64,000 bases of DNA from Rhineura floridana (GCF_030035675.1 NC_084489.1:69717365-69781364); one strand, 5' to 3'. Positions 1-36,995 are shown, numbered from the stretch's first letter. Numbers and translations are program-made. Notes: generated by a model from the sequence alone, not told the origin.

Positions 1-1716
1 AGGAAGTTCTAAGCTTAATGGACAATATAAAAACTGACAAATCACCGGGCCCGGATGGCATCCACCCGAGAGTTCTCAAAGAACTCAAATGTGAAATTGC
101 TGATCTGCTAACTAAAATATGTAACTTGTCCCTTGGGTCCTCCTCTGTGCCTGAGGACTGGAAAGTGGCAAATGTAACGCCAATCTTCAAAAAAGGATCC
201 AGGGGGATCCCGGAAATTACGGGCCAGTTAGCTTAACTTCTGTCCCTGGAAAACTGGTAGAAAGTATGATTAAAGCTAGATTAACTAAGCACATAGAAGA
301 ACAAGCCTTGCTTGAAGCAGAGCCAGCATGGCTTCTGCAAGGGAAAGTCCTGTCTCAGTAACCTATGAGAATTCTTTGAGAGTGTCAACAAGCATATAGA
401 TAGAGGTGATCCAGTGGACATAGCGTACTTAGACTTTCAAAAAGCGTTTGACAAGGTACCTCACCAAAGGCTTCTGAGGAAGCTTAGCAGTCATGGAATA
501 AGAGGAGAGGTCCTCTTGTGGATAAGGAATTGGTTAAGAAGCAGAAAGCAGAGAGTAGGAATAAATGGACAGTTCTCCCAATGGAGGGCTGTAGAAAGTG
601 GAGTCCCTCAAGGATCGGTATTGGGACCTGTACTTTTCAACTTGTTCATTAATGACCTAGAATTAGGAGTGAGCAGTGAAGTGGCCAAGTTTGCTGACGA
701 CACTAAATTGTTCAGGGTTGTTAAAACAAAAAGGGATTGCGAAGAGCTCCAAAAAGACCTCTCCAAACTGAGTGAATGGGCGGAAAAATGGCAAATGCAA
801 TTCAATATAAACAAGTGTAAAATTATGCATATTGGAGCAAACAATCTGAATTTCACATATACGCTCATGGGGTCTGAACTGGCGGTGACCGACCAGGAGA
901 GAGACCTCGGGGTTGTAGTGGACAGCACGATGAAAATGTTGACCCAGTGTGCGGCAGCTGTGAAAAAGGCAAATTCCATGCTAGGGATCATTAGGAAAGG
1001 TATTGAAAATAAAACAGCCGATATCATAATGCCGTTGTATAAATCTATGGTGCGGCCGCATTTGGAATACTGTGTACAGTTCTGGTCGCCTCATCTCAAA
1101 AAGGATATTCTAGAGTTGGAAAAGGTTCAGAAGAGGGCAACCAGAATGATCAAGGGGATGGAGCGACTCCCTTACGAGGAAAGGTTGCAGCATTTGGGGC
1201 TTTTTAGTTTAGAGAAAAGGCGGGTCAGAGGAGACATGATAGAAGTGTATAAAATTATGCATGGCATTGAGAAAGTGGATAGAGAAAAGTTCTTCTCCCT
1301 CTCTCATAATACTAGAACTCGTGGACATTCAAAGAAGCTGAATGTTGGAAGATTCAGGACAGACAAAAGGAAGTACTTCTTTACTCAGCGCATAGTTAAA
1401 CTATGGAATTTGCTCCCACAAGATGCAGTAATGGCCACCAGCTTGGATGGCTTTAAAAGAAGATTAGACAAATTCATGGAGGACAGGGCTATCAATGGCT
1501 ACTAGCCATGATGGCTGTGCTGTGCCACCCTAGTCAGAGGCAGCATGCTTCTGAAAACCAGTTGCCGGAAGCCTCAGGAGGGGAGAGTGTTCTTGCACTC
1601 GGGTCCTGCTTGCGGGCTTCCCCCAGGCACTTGGTTGGCCACTGTGAGAACAGGATGCTGGACTAGATGGGCCACTGGCCTGATCCAGCAGGCTCTTCTT
1701 ATGTTCTTATGTTGTA
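1..1716 (+). mobile_element. CR1/L3-clade LINE, 3' part with reverse transcriptase, 5' end outside window
   Basis: The first frame (18-236) carries the RT start motif KSPGPDGIHPRVLKEL and PEDWKVANVTPIFKKGS, then breaks by frameshift near 200. A 363-aa open frame (414-1505) carries YLDFQKAFDKVPH, GVPQGSVLGPVLFNLFINDL and the catalytic FADDTKLF, and runs to a C-terminus DKFMEDRAINGY. Between 240 and 410 the frame shifts again, so the element is dead, but most of the RT is unbroken, implying moderate youth. The 3'UTR has the block ending in GGATGCTGGACTAGATGGGC and the 8-bp tail TTCTTATGTTCTTATG, typical of CR1-type ends. Related 3' ends recur across the window. Confidence 0.9.
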
Positions 1717-1889
1717 TGTTCTTATTGTGTATCATCAGCAAGGAATTAAAATCAGAAACCAAAGTGAGCAAAAAAGAAGAGAGTCCCTGGATAATTAGGG
1801 GCTCTTGGCTTGCCTCAGTTTCATCTTATGATATGGACTGCTACACACTATATATATATAATGTAAGGACCTTGAACTGGGCCCAGGCA

Positions 1890-2470
1890 CGAATTGGCTA
1901 CCAATGCTGCTGTTTTAAAACAGGGATTACATGAGTTCTAAAAGGAATCCCTGCCAGTAATCTGGCTGCTGTATTTTGGACCAGTTGACGTTTCCGAGTC
2001 ATTGTCAAGGGCAGCCCCACATAGAGCGTGTTACAATAATTCAGTCTGGAAGCTACCAGACCATGGAGCACTGTGGCCAAGTCGTCTCTGTCCAAAAGGG
2101 GCCAGAGCTGGTGAACCAGCTGGAGGCAGAAAAGGGCACTCCTAGCCACTGAGGCCACCTGAACCTCCAGTGACAGTGTTGGATCAAGGGGTACTCCTAG
2201 GCTGTGAACTTGCTCCTTCAAGGAAAGAGCAACTCCATCCAGAACAGGCCGTCTTCCTACCTCTTGGACATGAGAAATCTGGACAAATAACACCTCTGTC
2301 TTTTCAGGATTCAGCTTCAATTTATTGGCCCACATCCAGTCCATTACTGCCTCCAAGTACTGGTTCAACATCTCAACTGCCTCTTCTGATTCAGATGGAA
2401 TAGAGAGGTAGAGCTGGGTGTCATATTGATGGCACCTCACTCCAAATCTCCTGACTACATGCACCTGTGC
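1890..2470 (-). mobile_element. L2-clade LINE fragment, C-terminal part of reverse transcriptase
   Basis: The minus strand encodes about 188 residues: YDTQLYLSIPSES, LNPEKTEVLFV, LHGLVASRLNYCNTLYVGLP, LVQNTAARLL. These are the segments that follow the active site in L2-type RTs; the FADDTQLY motif reads QYDTQLY, so the second part of the active site is disrupted. Truncated on both sides. Confidence 0.8.
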
Positions 2471-2698
2471 ATGAGATACTCTATATGTTTGTCAGTGGAA
2501 CATATTGTTGGTCTTTGGGAGTGCACAGAAGGGGACCATGTTCAAAATGTTTAACAAATCCCATCTGAAACTAACTATAGTCAGTTTCTCTGCAAGCATC
2601 AACAATTTTGAGCAAATAATTGGCAATCAGTACTACTTAATGTGAATTGTTGCATGCAGATCATAAGGTTGCAAGTTCTTGCCGCGTAGGGAGAGAAG

Positions 2699-2895
2699 AC
2701 CAAGGGGTGCTGCAAGGAGCTTTAGCACAGTGGCAGAGCACATGCTTTGCATGTATAAGGTCCCAGGTTCAAATCCCAGTATCTCCTGTTCACATTTCTC
2801 CAGAAGCAGACTTAAGAGAGACTTATTCCTGAGTCCTTGGAGAGCTGCTACCAGTCAGAGTGGACAATACTGAGCTTGAGATGGACCAATAGTCC
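2699..2895 (+). mobile_element. tRNA-derived SINE
   Basis: A-box-like TTTAGCACAGTGGCAGAGC and B-box-like GGTTCAAATCC lie about 40 nt apart, followed by the family body (GAGAGCTGCTACCAGTCAGA, ACAATACTGAGC, GGACCAATAGTC). At least seven further copies occur in this window. The 3' part resembles the CR1/L3 tail, suggesting that LINE supplied the machinery. Confidence 0.8.
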
Positions 2896-2949
2896 AACTG
2901 TGTATATAGGCCAACTTCATCTAATTTGTATGTGCATTGGGGAGAGATT

Positions 2950-3110
2950 TTTTTTTACATATTTATTTATTTATTGCATTTGTATACCGCCCCATAGCCG
3001 AAGCTCTCTGGGCGGTTTACAACAATTAAAAACATTAAAAATGAATATACAAATTTAAAAACACATTCTTAAAAATCAGTTTTAAAAACACATGATAAAA
3101 TGCCTGGTAG
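2950..3110 (-). repeat. L2-like LINE 3' tail
   Basis: TTTATTTATTTATTGCATTT followed by ACCGCCCCATAGCC, GAAGCTCTCTGGGCGG and TTACAACAATTAAAAACATT. The block recurs at 16917, 18735, 40520 and 54725 with the same ACCGCCC/GGGCGGT core. Confidence 0.6.
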
Positions 3111-4018
3111 AAGAAGAAAGTCTTATTACTTAAAGATTTCGTTAAGATGTGAATTCAGCTGTTTGCCAGCTTCCTCTATTTTTTTCTTCTCCCAAGAGTG
3201 GATACATTTGCTCTAAACTGTGTTCAAAAGCTTACATATGTAAAGTAACAGATGGTGGGACAGAAGTTGTACAGCACCTGAGTCATTTCCTTCTTTAGCT
3301 CCAGATAATAGATATTTTTACAATATTTTCACACCATGCTATGATTGCTTAGCACAGAGCCTTTGCCAACCTGGTGCCCTCCAAAGGTTTTAGGCTGCAA
3401 GTAACGTCAGTCCCAGCAGGCATATATACCTCCGCAGGTAGGCCTGGTTCCCCACTTCCCCATTTATTGGTTGCAGCATCCAGTGGACATTTGGGTATGA
3501 ATAATGCTGCCTCTGGGTGGATTGGAGTAGGTAAATTCTTACTATTAATTTGCTCTTCCTTTATCCTGTTCTGCACATTGCCTGAGGCATTGTTGGTCCT
3601 GGAATATAGATGATGATGAAATAGCAGCAGCAGCAGGAGCACACCCTTTGCTTCTCATAGCCATTTTTTTATTATTATTTTTGGTGGTGGTGGGATTAGT
3701 GAGAATAGAGGGCTGATGACATCCTCATAGTCTACCTACTACTCTTGGAATAGATGAGCTTGAGAATTATAGCATCAGTCCTTAGCTGTGTACGTTGGGC
3801 ATAGGCCTCCATCCACTTTTGGTGAAGTTGGATGGCCAAAGAAAACCAAACCACAAAATTGTTTAATTGTTTAAATGTGTCTGCTACAAAATATGTGTTT
3901 TTGTATGCTTCTGAAGATGCGGTAAAGATGATCACTTTGGTGGGATCAAATCCTCCTTTCTTTGTCTGATGGAGAAAGGTGGATAGAGTATAGTTTTGTC
4001 TGAAGCTGATCACGGAAG

Positions 4019-4085
4019 GGTTGAGCTCAGCAGTAGAGCATCTGCTTTGCATGCAAAAGATCCTGGCTTCAATCTCCAGCATCTC
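4019..4085 (+). mobile_element. tRNA-derived SINE, 5' fragment
   Basis: GTTGAGCTCAGCAGTAGAGC with a degenerate B box, ATCTCCAGCATCTCCAG; the rest of the SINE is absent. Same family as 2699-2895. Confidence 0.6.
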
Positions 4086-4530
4086 CAGATAGACAGATAG
4101 ACACACCACTTAGAGATTTTTTAAATTGTCAAGCAGTTTATAAATGCCATTAACTTACTAGCTAACTAACTTCCTCAGGCCTTTATCTGTGCTGTTTTGA
4201 AATGAAATAAAAGTGCGGCATGTGCTTTCTATTTATACCCTGTGCAAACATTGTTGCATCCACCATCTCTGTCATTTTCAGAATAAATGTAGTTGAAACG
4301 CATTGTCCCTGTTTGCTTTTCTATTTGAGCCACTAGCAAAGTGCCATTTCTGTCTGATTCATGAGATAACGACCTGTAATTTCCCCCCCCAGACCCCTGT
4401 TGACTTGAATGCACCTATGTGTGTGCGTGCAAGAGACAGAGAGGAACTGTTTACTCAACTTTGTGTTGTCTAAGGAATGCCTTTGGCACTACGTGACAAC
4501 CACTGTTCTTCTTGTATGTTTGCTTTCTAG

Positions 4531-28595
<24,065 letters not shown>

Positions 28596-30275
28596 CAGTG
28601 AAGTCTGGGATAGTCCTCCAAAAGTACTGTTTCTATCCTCGACTTTGGGAGGGAGGGTGTGTGTTGTGTTTTTTGTTTTTTGTTTTCCCCCCCTTATTCT
28701 TACTTTTAGATCTGCCTTTACAGTGCCTCCCCTGTTGTGTAGCACACAAGGATAAATATATAGGGACAGGAGAGAGACATCAGTCCATCGGGAAGAACTT
28801 TGGAAGAGAGCCGGTTTGCTTATTTTACTGCAGATTTGTCCTTTTTTAACGTGAGAAAAAGGGAAACTCATACATATGCTTGGAAGAACAGAGAGAAACA
28901 AGTGGACGCCATTAAAAAGCAAAAGATCCTCAGCAGAGACAACAGCATGGAAATGAAAAACAAACAACCTCATGATCAACTTGGAAGAAGCACTATGAGA
29001 AAGGGGTTGAAAACATTTCACTTTCTCTTCAATATTTTCATCGGTTTTTCTGGGTTTGGTTTGGTTTCATTCCTCTTTGCTATATGTCCAGGAGTTGCTT
29101 TTCCTGCTTCTACAAAGCAGCAAACTTGACAAAGGCGGTATCTACAAGAGCACAAGCCTCTGAAGCAGACGGCGTTGGTGGTTTTCTTCTCTGTCACCCC
29201 CCCCAGCTTTCCTTCATAAAAGCTGTTTTATTAGCCTTTTCTCCCCCTTAATTGTTATGCATATTTTGTTTCTCATATGCCTTTATTGTTTTTTAAAAAA
29301 ACAAAATTTTGACTTGATTTCTAGTGCTGAACCAAAAGTATACAAGAAGATCAGGTGATCGTTTGCAATCTTTTATTTTTAATTTATAGCAACCGTGTCC
29401 GGGATGCCTGCCCCCAGGCTGCGTCATGATTACGGGCTGCTTCATAGTATATGTGGCTGCATGTGCCTTCCTCTGTTCTTTGGAATAGTTTATTTTTCCT
29501 TACTATAAAGTTGTGATTGTTGGAAGGATCCAGGTTGACAGTGAAATTTGGGCCAAGGAGTTGAAATCTGCACTGGATGTAGTAGTCCTTTTTTTTTTTT
29601 GCAACTTTTTCATAGCATTTAGAGATTTAGTAGAGTTTAAGTGAGAGAGGAAGAGAGAGAGAATCTCCTTTTGTAAGGCCCAGACAGTTTATTTCCTTCA
29701 CTTCCTGGTTCAATGTTGCAAGCAATAGCCTCAAGTTTTTTATATGTTTACTTTAAATGGAAACCAATCTGTTTGTATAAAATAGAAAAATTAAAAAAAA
29801 GTTTTTGTTCTAGTGGGAAAGGGTCCATGGAGGAAGAAGAAAATCTATATTACTTTTACCAAGTGTTTTGTCACAGGTTAGATTTCAAAATAAAAATCCC
29901 TTTTAAAAATGCATTTTTCACTGTAGGTGCTTATAGAAATTTAAACAAAATGCAAACTGTGAAGAAATGTTTGTTTCTTTGTTGATTATATTGTACCTTT
30001 TTTGTTGTTACTACTGGTTCCCACCTTTCTTTTCCTTCATGAGATAAACAAGTTGAATACCCTTTTTTATGAACAGTAAATCAACGGTTATCTCTGTAAA
30101 AACAACCTTTGTGCTCTATGAAAGTGTCTATGAATTATTTTGCATATTTTGAGAAAGATGTCATTTTACAATACATGAAACAGACAAACCAAAATCAGTT
30201 GTAGTTTCATGATCCTTCAATTCTCTTCTCCTGTACAAGAAACAGTGGAATAAATGACCCTCATTTTTGCTGCAT
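28596..30275 (+). other. CCNY: Probable CCNY 3' untranslated region
   Basis: AT-rich sequence after the CCNY stop with T-rich runs and no recognisable mobile element over about 1.7 kb, in contrast to the introns. It ends at a well-formed poly(A) site. The 3' limit is inferred; further sites downstream (for example AT-rich sequence around 31.8 kb) could extend it. Confidence 0.65.
30249..30254 (+). terminator. CCNY: CCNY poly(A) signal AATAAA
   Basis: Canonical AATAAA followed about 30 nt later by a GT/T-rich stretch (GCTCTGTGTGCATTGG), the usual arrangement for cleavage near 30270. Confidence 0.65.
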
Positions 30276-31350
30276 TGATCTCGCTCTGTGTGCATTGGTT
30301 GAGCAAAACATACAAAGCACATTCCACCAGATCCACTCCTGTTCCAGTTGTGCTGTTATCCCCCCCCCCAATTCATTTCATTGGGTGCTTGCACAGGGGA
30401 AGTATTCATTAGTGTCCTCCTGAGCTACTCCAATTAGTTTCAGTGTTAGCACTTGCAGGAGACATGCTCATACACATTCCTTTATCTGATCTCATTAACC
30501 CTTAAAACCCCAATTATGAATTGTTTACTTGACTGTTTCCAGTAAAACAACTTTTCCATTATAAGAGCACATCCAGACAGTTCTAATTTTGGGGAGCAGA
30601 AGCATGCTCCTGCCACTTCTGATTCCTGCAGTCAGAGGCCAGGAACCAAAGAGGAAACAGGTCTGCACACCTGAAAGTTTCTTCTTGATTTCTCCTGCAA
30701 AAGTTCCCATTGCTAAAGAGGCAAGCTGCTTTTTAAAACTAAACAGCTGCTTGCCTCCTAACCGGTGCGAGCTGCTGCATCAGAAACAGAGCTTGATTCT
30801 CTCCTGTGAATACAACTTTCCATGTTTCTAGCTTGGTTCTACAGTGCCTAATCAAGAATGTAGGAAGCTTCTCAATGTGCCCTAAATGTGCTTAGCACTT
30901 CAGAACATTAAAGGTCTTTTTTTAAATCAGATAACTGTGCCCCCGATTATGCTATTTGCCTTAAAAGGGTAAAGCACTGATGAGGTTAAACCTGTATTAT
31001 ATGACATGAAGGTTTTGCTCACCTACATTTCCTGATCAGTTTAATTTTCATTACTGTTATTGTTGTGCCAATATATTGAAACTCTGATTTCGTCAAGTTT
31101 TGAGGGTTCTCCCCCTTTTGCATTTTCCTTTTTCTTGACTAGATCGTTTTAAATTTAAAAATTCTTTAATGCAAAGGAAAAGAGAGCAGTGAGAATGAAA
31201 AGGGTCAGCTTTTGATAGAATTGGGTTACGGCATCTCTCCCAAATATATATGTGATTGTACAGTTAATTGTTTTATCAACAGTTTGCAGAACAATTTGGA
31301 GCTGACTTTCTAGCAAAAGCATTGTTATGCAGTTTGGAATGGGTATAGGT

Positions 31351-31484
31351 CAGCCTTCATGAACCCAGTGCTCTCTAGATGTTTTGGACTAAAACTCCCA
31401 TCATCCCCAACTAGCTGTCCTGGCTGGGGCTGATGGGAGTTGGAAGTCCCAAACATCTGGAGGGCACCAGGCTGGGGAAAGCTG
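31351..31484. mobile_element. hAT-type MITE, 134 bp
   Basis: Ends CAGCCTTCATGAACCCAG and GGCTGGGGAAAGCTG. Facing GATGTTTTGGACTAAAACTC / GTTGGAAGTCCCAAACATC. Octamers GTATAGGT and GTGTAGGG agree at 6 of 8. Confidence 0.75.
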
Positions 31485-32044
31485 GTGTAGGGGATAGCCA
31501 AAAAAGAGAGCAAGGTTTGCATTATGTAAAGTTCTCAATGCATCTACTATAATTTTGTGAAGTTTATTAAACAACTTTAAAGATTGTATAGTCTATTTAT
31601 TGTAAACTTTCAAGTGGATTCCGTAAAACCTGGCTCAGTCTTGTTTAGACTATATTGGATATTGTTTTAGCCTTGTGCACTGGATTCTACCTCTGTATAG
31701 GAGAATTTTCCATATTCTTCAATTAGTACTGATTCTGTGATTTAACTTGGTTATGTTTCTTGCACTAAAAATTAAAAAACCAACGAAATCTGCTGTTAAA
31801 TGTGGGTATTTTCCTTTTATTTTGATATTACATTTTTGCAATATAAATTGTTTTGAACTTTTTAAAAGAGTTCTTCCCTGTATGATTCTATAAAGTGTAT
31901 GGAACTGCCAAAAACTGTTGAAACATTCTGGTTTATTAATATTCCTCAGTGTTTTTAACGGGATGCAGTACTGTGAGTACAAAGCTGTACCTCCATCACC
32001 AAAAGCAAACCCATACTGAATCCCTTAACTAGTTCCATTTAGTT

Positions 32045-32265
32045 GCTATTACATGACTATCTCACCTTTCCTCCAAGGGGCTCAGGGTGGTGTACATGCA
32101 TCTCTCTCCTCCCATTTTGTCCTCGTGACACCCAGTGAGGTAGGCTAGGCTGAAATACAGAGATTGGCCCAAAGGGGAACCTCATGGCTGAGTGGGGATT
32201 TGAACCCTGGTCTCCTAGGTCCTGATCCAATACTCTAACCCATTACACCACTCTAGCTGGAAGAA
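32045..32265 (-). mobile_element. MIR-like CORE-SINE, nearly complete
   Basis: The plus strand shows it reversed: AGGGGCTCAGGGTGGTGTAC, CCAGTGAGGTAGGCTAGGCT, GGGGATTTGAACCCTGGTCT (B box on the minus strand), CTCTAACCCATTACACCACT. A fragment of the same 3' part is at 21040-21090. Confidence 0.7.
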
Positions 32266-32279
32266 GAACTGGTCTAAGA

Positions 32280-32470
32280 AGTGGCTTTGCAAAGAAGCCT
32301 AATTACACATTGCTAGAGTCCAAGCCTAAAGTTCAGTATGCTTATGAATACCGATTGCTGGGAGAGGTGAAAGGCCTGTTGTGCTCTGGTTGCTGTCAGA
32401 ACAAGAAGCTGGACTAGATGGGCCACCTGCTTGATCCAGCAGACTCTCCTAAGATTTTTAGCCTATTATC
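32280..32470 (+). mobile_element. CR1/L3 LINE 3' tail fragment
   Basis: GAAGCTGGACTAGATGGGCC, TTGATCCAGCAGACTCTCCT after a diverged upstream part. Confidence 0.6.
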
Positions 32471-33508
32471 AGAAGAGGCATTGACCAACAGTGGCGCAGT
32501 TTAGGGACAGGATGTATTGACTGGTGCTGGTTCAAAAGGATTCTGTTGACCTAACAGGCTGGTATTGATTTGAGTTTGTTCTTTGTCCACTAGCTGCTGC
32601 TTTTACTGATCTGTTTTTTCCCTTGCAAAAAAGAAAAGATAGTGATATTAATATTTTTAAAGGAAATACCAGTATTTTGAAAGGAAAGACTGATAGTTTG
32701 AAAGGAAAGGTCAATAAATGAAAGGAAATATTGATAAACATGTTTATATTATCAATATTTTGGAGGCGTATTAAAATCCATTTTTGAAAATCATTACATA
32801 AAAATCCAATCTGCAATGATAGAGAATAAGCAAATTAATGGACAATTCGGTACCAAATCCAAATTGGGCAAAATTCTAGCACATCCGTACCGCAGTTAGA
32901 TAACTTCTCTGGACTTAATGGTTTTATGAAGGGGTGGGAAGCTCTTTAGATGGTAAAGCGTATTACTTTACTTCAAAATGAGGTCAGCTGGCCCTGCTTT
33001 TTTGGGGGGCTCTCCTGCTCATTCCCCTGAGTGGCACCCTGGTCTTTTGCCCAAATGTCATCCCCTGAGGGCACCATTACTAATGCGTAGACTTGGTGGA
33101 ACAGCATTAGTCTTTGTGGTATCACAGCATGTGGCATTTGGGAAAGTGCTTAGCTTTTATGGCTATGAAAATACTCTTGAAAGTGGATAGAGAAAGCCTG
33201 CTGAAGTCTCGCCAGCAAGAGAAGAGGCTAAATAAAATGTCCAGTAGTTGGAGGTGAGGCATCAGTGCCCTGTATAGCTCCATGGCCCCTCCACATGACT
33301 ACCCAAACCAGAATAAATTATGCCAAACAATGAAAACTGCTGTGGAGGACGGACCTTCTCCAGCTCTTAGAACCACAGAATGTTTGCTGCTTTCTCAAAG
33401 CCTGCTTGCTAGGAGTGGTTCTGCGACTGAGAGACCAGAATACCCCTTTGGATGTTTCTGTGCCACAGTTCATACATTCACAACCCCGTATATTTGACTA
33501 CTACACAG

Positions 33509-33949
33509 TAGGGATGGAAAGATCTGTCTGTTTTGGTTCTCTCAGTTTCTCATTTTTACAATGTTAAATTCAGTTCTCTACATTTCTACAACAATCTGTG
33601 AATTTTTTTTAAAGAACTCATGAAAATTCTCCACCATTTTAATGTGAATTTCTCCAAATAAACACATTTTTGTAGGCAGTTTTGACAAAGGTACACATTT
33701 TTGCAAGCCGTTTCTCATCACATCATGCCTGTTTGCATGTTATTTTCACTCATATTCATTTTTATGCACACTTTCCCCTAATATATGCATTTTTGTAAAT
33801 GTTTAGTTGGCAAACTGCATTCCAAAATTCTAATCAGTGCGAATTTGGAACGATGGCTATGTTTCAGTTCTCGTATTGCTTCTGAAATTGTGAATTTGAT
33901 AAATTCTGCTTGAAATGCAAACTCAATCGAAATTCTCACCCACCCCTAC
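33509..33949. mobile_element. Non-autonomous hAT element, 441 bp
   Basis: Ends TAGGGATGGAAAGATCTGTC and GAGAATTTCG-type (reversed) TCTCACCCACCCCTA. Octamers CTACACAG (33501-33508) and CTACACGG (33950-33957) agree at 7 of 8. AT-rich body without coding frame. Related to 37618-38070 in opposite orientation. Confidence 0.75.
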
Positions 33950-34629
33950 TACACGGGGCCACTTAAAGAACAAGCAAAGTTAGAGGTAAGTGAACCCGTT
34001 TCATAGCATCACTTCATTATCATCCCTTTGATCTCTCTGCCCTTGCTGAAATTTACCCTCTGTTCAGGGATATCTCCTTGCCAGCGTTCAGCAGCCCATC
34101 TTTCAACTATCTCTCTGTCTCAAATGGCTGAAAACACACACAAAAACAGTATCTTCATTCAGTAACTCTGAATAAACAATTTTGAGCTTTGTCTTTTAAC
34201 ACGGTCACTGGAGAAACTCAAGAATGTGTAAAGGATTCTTATTCTAACTCTGCAGTTTTCCCTGTGCCTTTTTTTTTATTAGAAAAAGCTGTTTAATAAC
34301 GTACCTACTGCCAAAATGATAAATGCTCTGTGAACACTGGAAAGCAATTGTGTGTTTGGCTGCCCTAGTCTAGGTATTGCATGGTGAAATATAAACTAAG
34401 TTGAGGTGTGGTACAGTCCCATATTTATCAACTCGCCTGGTAGCCAGCAATTCCGTGCACGTAGGGAGGTGGGCCAGATCACTCCATTCCTCTCCTGACA
34501 GCTCCCTTGATTTCCATACAGAGAAAGCTACGGAGAAAGGAATGTCTCTTCCTCAAAGAGCAGCATGGAAATGCAGTGAGTTCATGGATAGGGGGAAGGA
34601 CTGAGGAAGGAAAGCAAACTGCCTTAAGT

Positions 34630-34830
34630 GTTTCCCCCCCTGTTATTGGAAGCAATATGCTTCTCAATACCAGTTGCTGGGAATCACAAATGGGGAGAAT
34701 GCTGTTGCACTCAGGTCCTGCTTTTGGGCTTCCCATAGGCATCTGGTTGGCCACTGTGAGAACAGAATGCTGGACTACATGGGCCACTGGCCTGATCCAA
34801 CAGGCACTTCTTGTGTTCCTGTGTGGGTCT
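34630..34830 (+). mobile_element. CR1/L3 LINE 3' tail
   Basis: CAATATGCTTCTCAATACCA, CATCTGGTTGGCCACTGTGA, TGGACTACATGGGCCACTGG, CACTTCTTGTGTTCCTGTG. Close to the 3'UTR of 1-1716. Confidence 0.8.
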
Positions 34831-34999
34831 CTCACTGTGAGACAGGATTGGGGGTGAGGGGAAAGTGGTGTGGTCTGCAAGAAATGGGGTGTGGCTTAGG
34901 GGGAATGCTGGAGACAGGAGTAAAAGGCACGACGGACAGATTAAGCTCATGGGTAGAGATTCTCCCTGCCTGAAGTAAGAAAATTTAATACAAGAAATG

Positions 35000-35270
35000 G
35001 GTTAGGACAGCACTTAAGACAGGTTTTAATATCAATGTTTTAATGCTTACTGTTTCTAATTCTGAACTGGCCTTCATCCAAAGAAATCCCAAAGCAATAT
35101 ACAATAGTAATCTCAATAATAAAAAACAGTAAATGCAAAGTATATTAACTGACAATAAAAACTAAAAACACCCTAGCTAAACACCAGATGTACTGCCTTT
35201 GAAATGCCTGGGCAAACAAGGAAGTCTCAACCTGGTGCCGAAAATATTATGTCAGTACATTTATATTAAG
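35000..35270 (-). repeat. L2-like LINE 3' fragment, diverged
   Basis: A-rich repeats with GAAATGCCTGGGCAAACAAG, GAAGTCTCAACCTGGTGCCG, the same order as in other L2-like 3' ends of the window (18880-18930, 45840-45905). Confidence 0.5.
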
Positions 35271-36339
35271 ATGATGGGTTGGATCTTAGTCCAACTTAGA
35301 ATAGTGATACATAGAATAGATCCCACTCAATGGATCTACTCTCATGTATGATTCCAGTCCCTCTGATCTACGAGTAAGCCCCATTGAATTCAGTGGCAAA
35401 TACTTCTGAGTAGACATGGTTAGAATTGTGCTATAAGTCTGGGTCCAACATAATATCTTTTTGTAGTTTTCCTCTGTGTATTTATATATATACGGGTATC
35501 GTATATGAATTTTGTAATGAGAATAGAAAATGAAAAGAACCAACCAAGGCAGCTGCCAGGCACGTTTCAATCATGCCTGCATGAATTTCCAGTGGAGACC
35601 CTTCCCCTTGCTCCCACAGTGAGATTATCAGAGAGAAAGAGTAGAAAGGAACCGTTCACTTTTGCCTGGATGAATCTTATGTATGCTTAGTTGACAGAAG
35701 CAGATCACCACGTGGAGGGGATCCACTGCACTAGCTTTCCAGTTGCTTCCTGGGAGGGAGACGGGTGAAGCAGCAGAAAGGTTGGCATGGCATAAACGCA
35801 GCAGTGGAGTCAATCTGTCTTTCCTGACAGTGTGTTTGTATGACACTGACCTCCCTGCTACCGCCTCCCTCTCGGTAAGCAGCAGCAACCCACCTGCTGG
35901 GAAGCTCCTGTAGCGGCGCTACCCCACCCGGCAAGCCGCTTCTGTTAACTGTTTTGCAGGTCATTTTTTGATTTTAAAACGGGACAACAGTGCAAAAATG
36001 TATGTAAGTAAGGGAAATGTGTTGCAGAGGTGTCCTGGGCCCCGAGGCCTGTAATGCTCAAACTTTGTCCTAGGAGGATACTTCACATGTCAGTGCTTGT
36101 TGTGGTCCACTGGAGCAGCACTCTTGGGGGTTGGGGCATGGGGGTTGCTAGATTAGCTCATCAGCACCGATAATCAGTACGAGAGGATTTACTGTTAGCT
36201 TTCTGTTGTGTACTGATTCAGAGGAATCAGGGACAGACGCTAGTCTTGCTCTAAGATTTCCCTGCCGTTCACAATGACAAGCCCATGCCATTTTGTTGAA
36301 GTTGGGTCTTTTTGTAAAAGTCCTAATCGAAAAGAATCT

Positions 36340-36450
36340 TGCTGAATTGGGCCAAAGGCCCATATGGGCCAGCATTCTGTTCCCACAGTGGCTAGTCTGG
36401 AGGGCTAGCCCAAGGACATTTTGCTGCTTCAGAGAAGGACAAGATGGCAG
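36340..36450 (-). mobile_element. CR1/L3 LINE 3' tail fragment
   Basis: AAAGGCCCATATGGGCCAGC, ATTCTGTTCCCACAGTGGCT, old and short. Confidence 0.55.
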
Positions 36451-36724
36451 CCCCTCATATGTACAGAATCCAATGGGACTGGCAACTGAATCTTATTTCA
36501 ACACTGGTGATAGGACAGTGTCCTCTACACCATCTAAGTCAGCATACTAGTTTAGGGGGGTGAAGACAGGACATGTGGTATACACAGCTCTGTCGTCCAA
36601 TGGAGGGGAATATCTGGTAGGCTTAAGAGGAATAGCCAGGGGGATGCTGACCCTACCTCCCCTCCCCAAACCATCTCTTGCCTGAGACAATTGTCTCACA
36701 TTGCCTAATGGCAGGTACATCTAT

Positions 36725-36995
36725 GGAAAGCCAACAAGCACAGCATGAGTGCAATTGCTCTTTCTTATTCATGCTCCCCAGTGACTGTCATGCTGCCTTT
36801 AACACTGGAGGTAATATATAGCCATTGTGACTAGTAGTCATTTATAGCCTTATCCTCCATAAATGTGTCCAATCCCCTTTGAAAGTCCTCAGAGTTGACA
36901 GCTATCACTGCATCTTGCGGTAGCAGATTCCATGGTTTAACCTGTATGAAGAAGTCCTTCCTTTTGTCTGTCCTGAACCTTCCGACATTCATTGG
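36725..36995 (-). mobile_element. CR1/L3 LINE 3' fragment
   Basis: Reversed RT end and 3'UTR: CCCCAGTGACTGTCATGCTG, TAGCCTTATCCTCCATAAAT, GAAGAAGTCCTTCCTTTTGT, CTGTCCTGAACCTTCCGACA. Confidence 0.7.

Larger units (their letters stand above)
1..4530 (+). other. CCNY: CCNY intron upstream of exon A: repeat content
   Basis: Intronic by position. It holds a CR1/L3 LINE (1-1716), an inverted L2 piece (1890-2470), a SINE (2699-2895), a LINE 3' tail (2950-3110) and a SINE piece (4019-4085). I see nothing recognisable in 3115-4015 or 4090-4530 beyond low-complexity runs. Confidence 0.7.

Noticed and set aside
608-1027. 139-aa ORF on the minus strand
   Set aside because: It is antisense to the LINE RT frame at 414-1505 and has no domain of its own.
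2699-2780. tRNA gene candidates (A and B boxes here and at 11800, 15697, 28200, 39660)
   Set aside because: They are heads of a dispersed SINE family with a common downstream body and do not fold as complete tRNAs.
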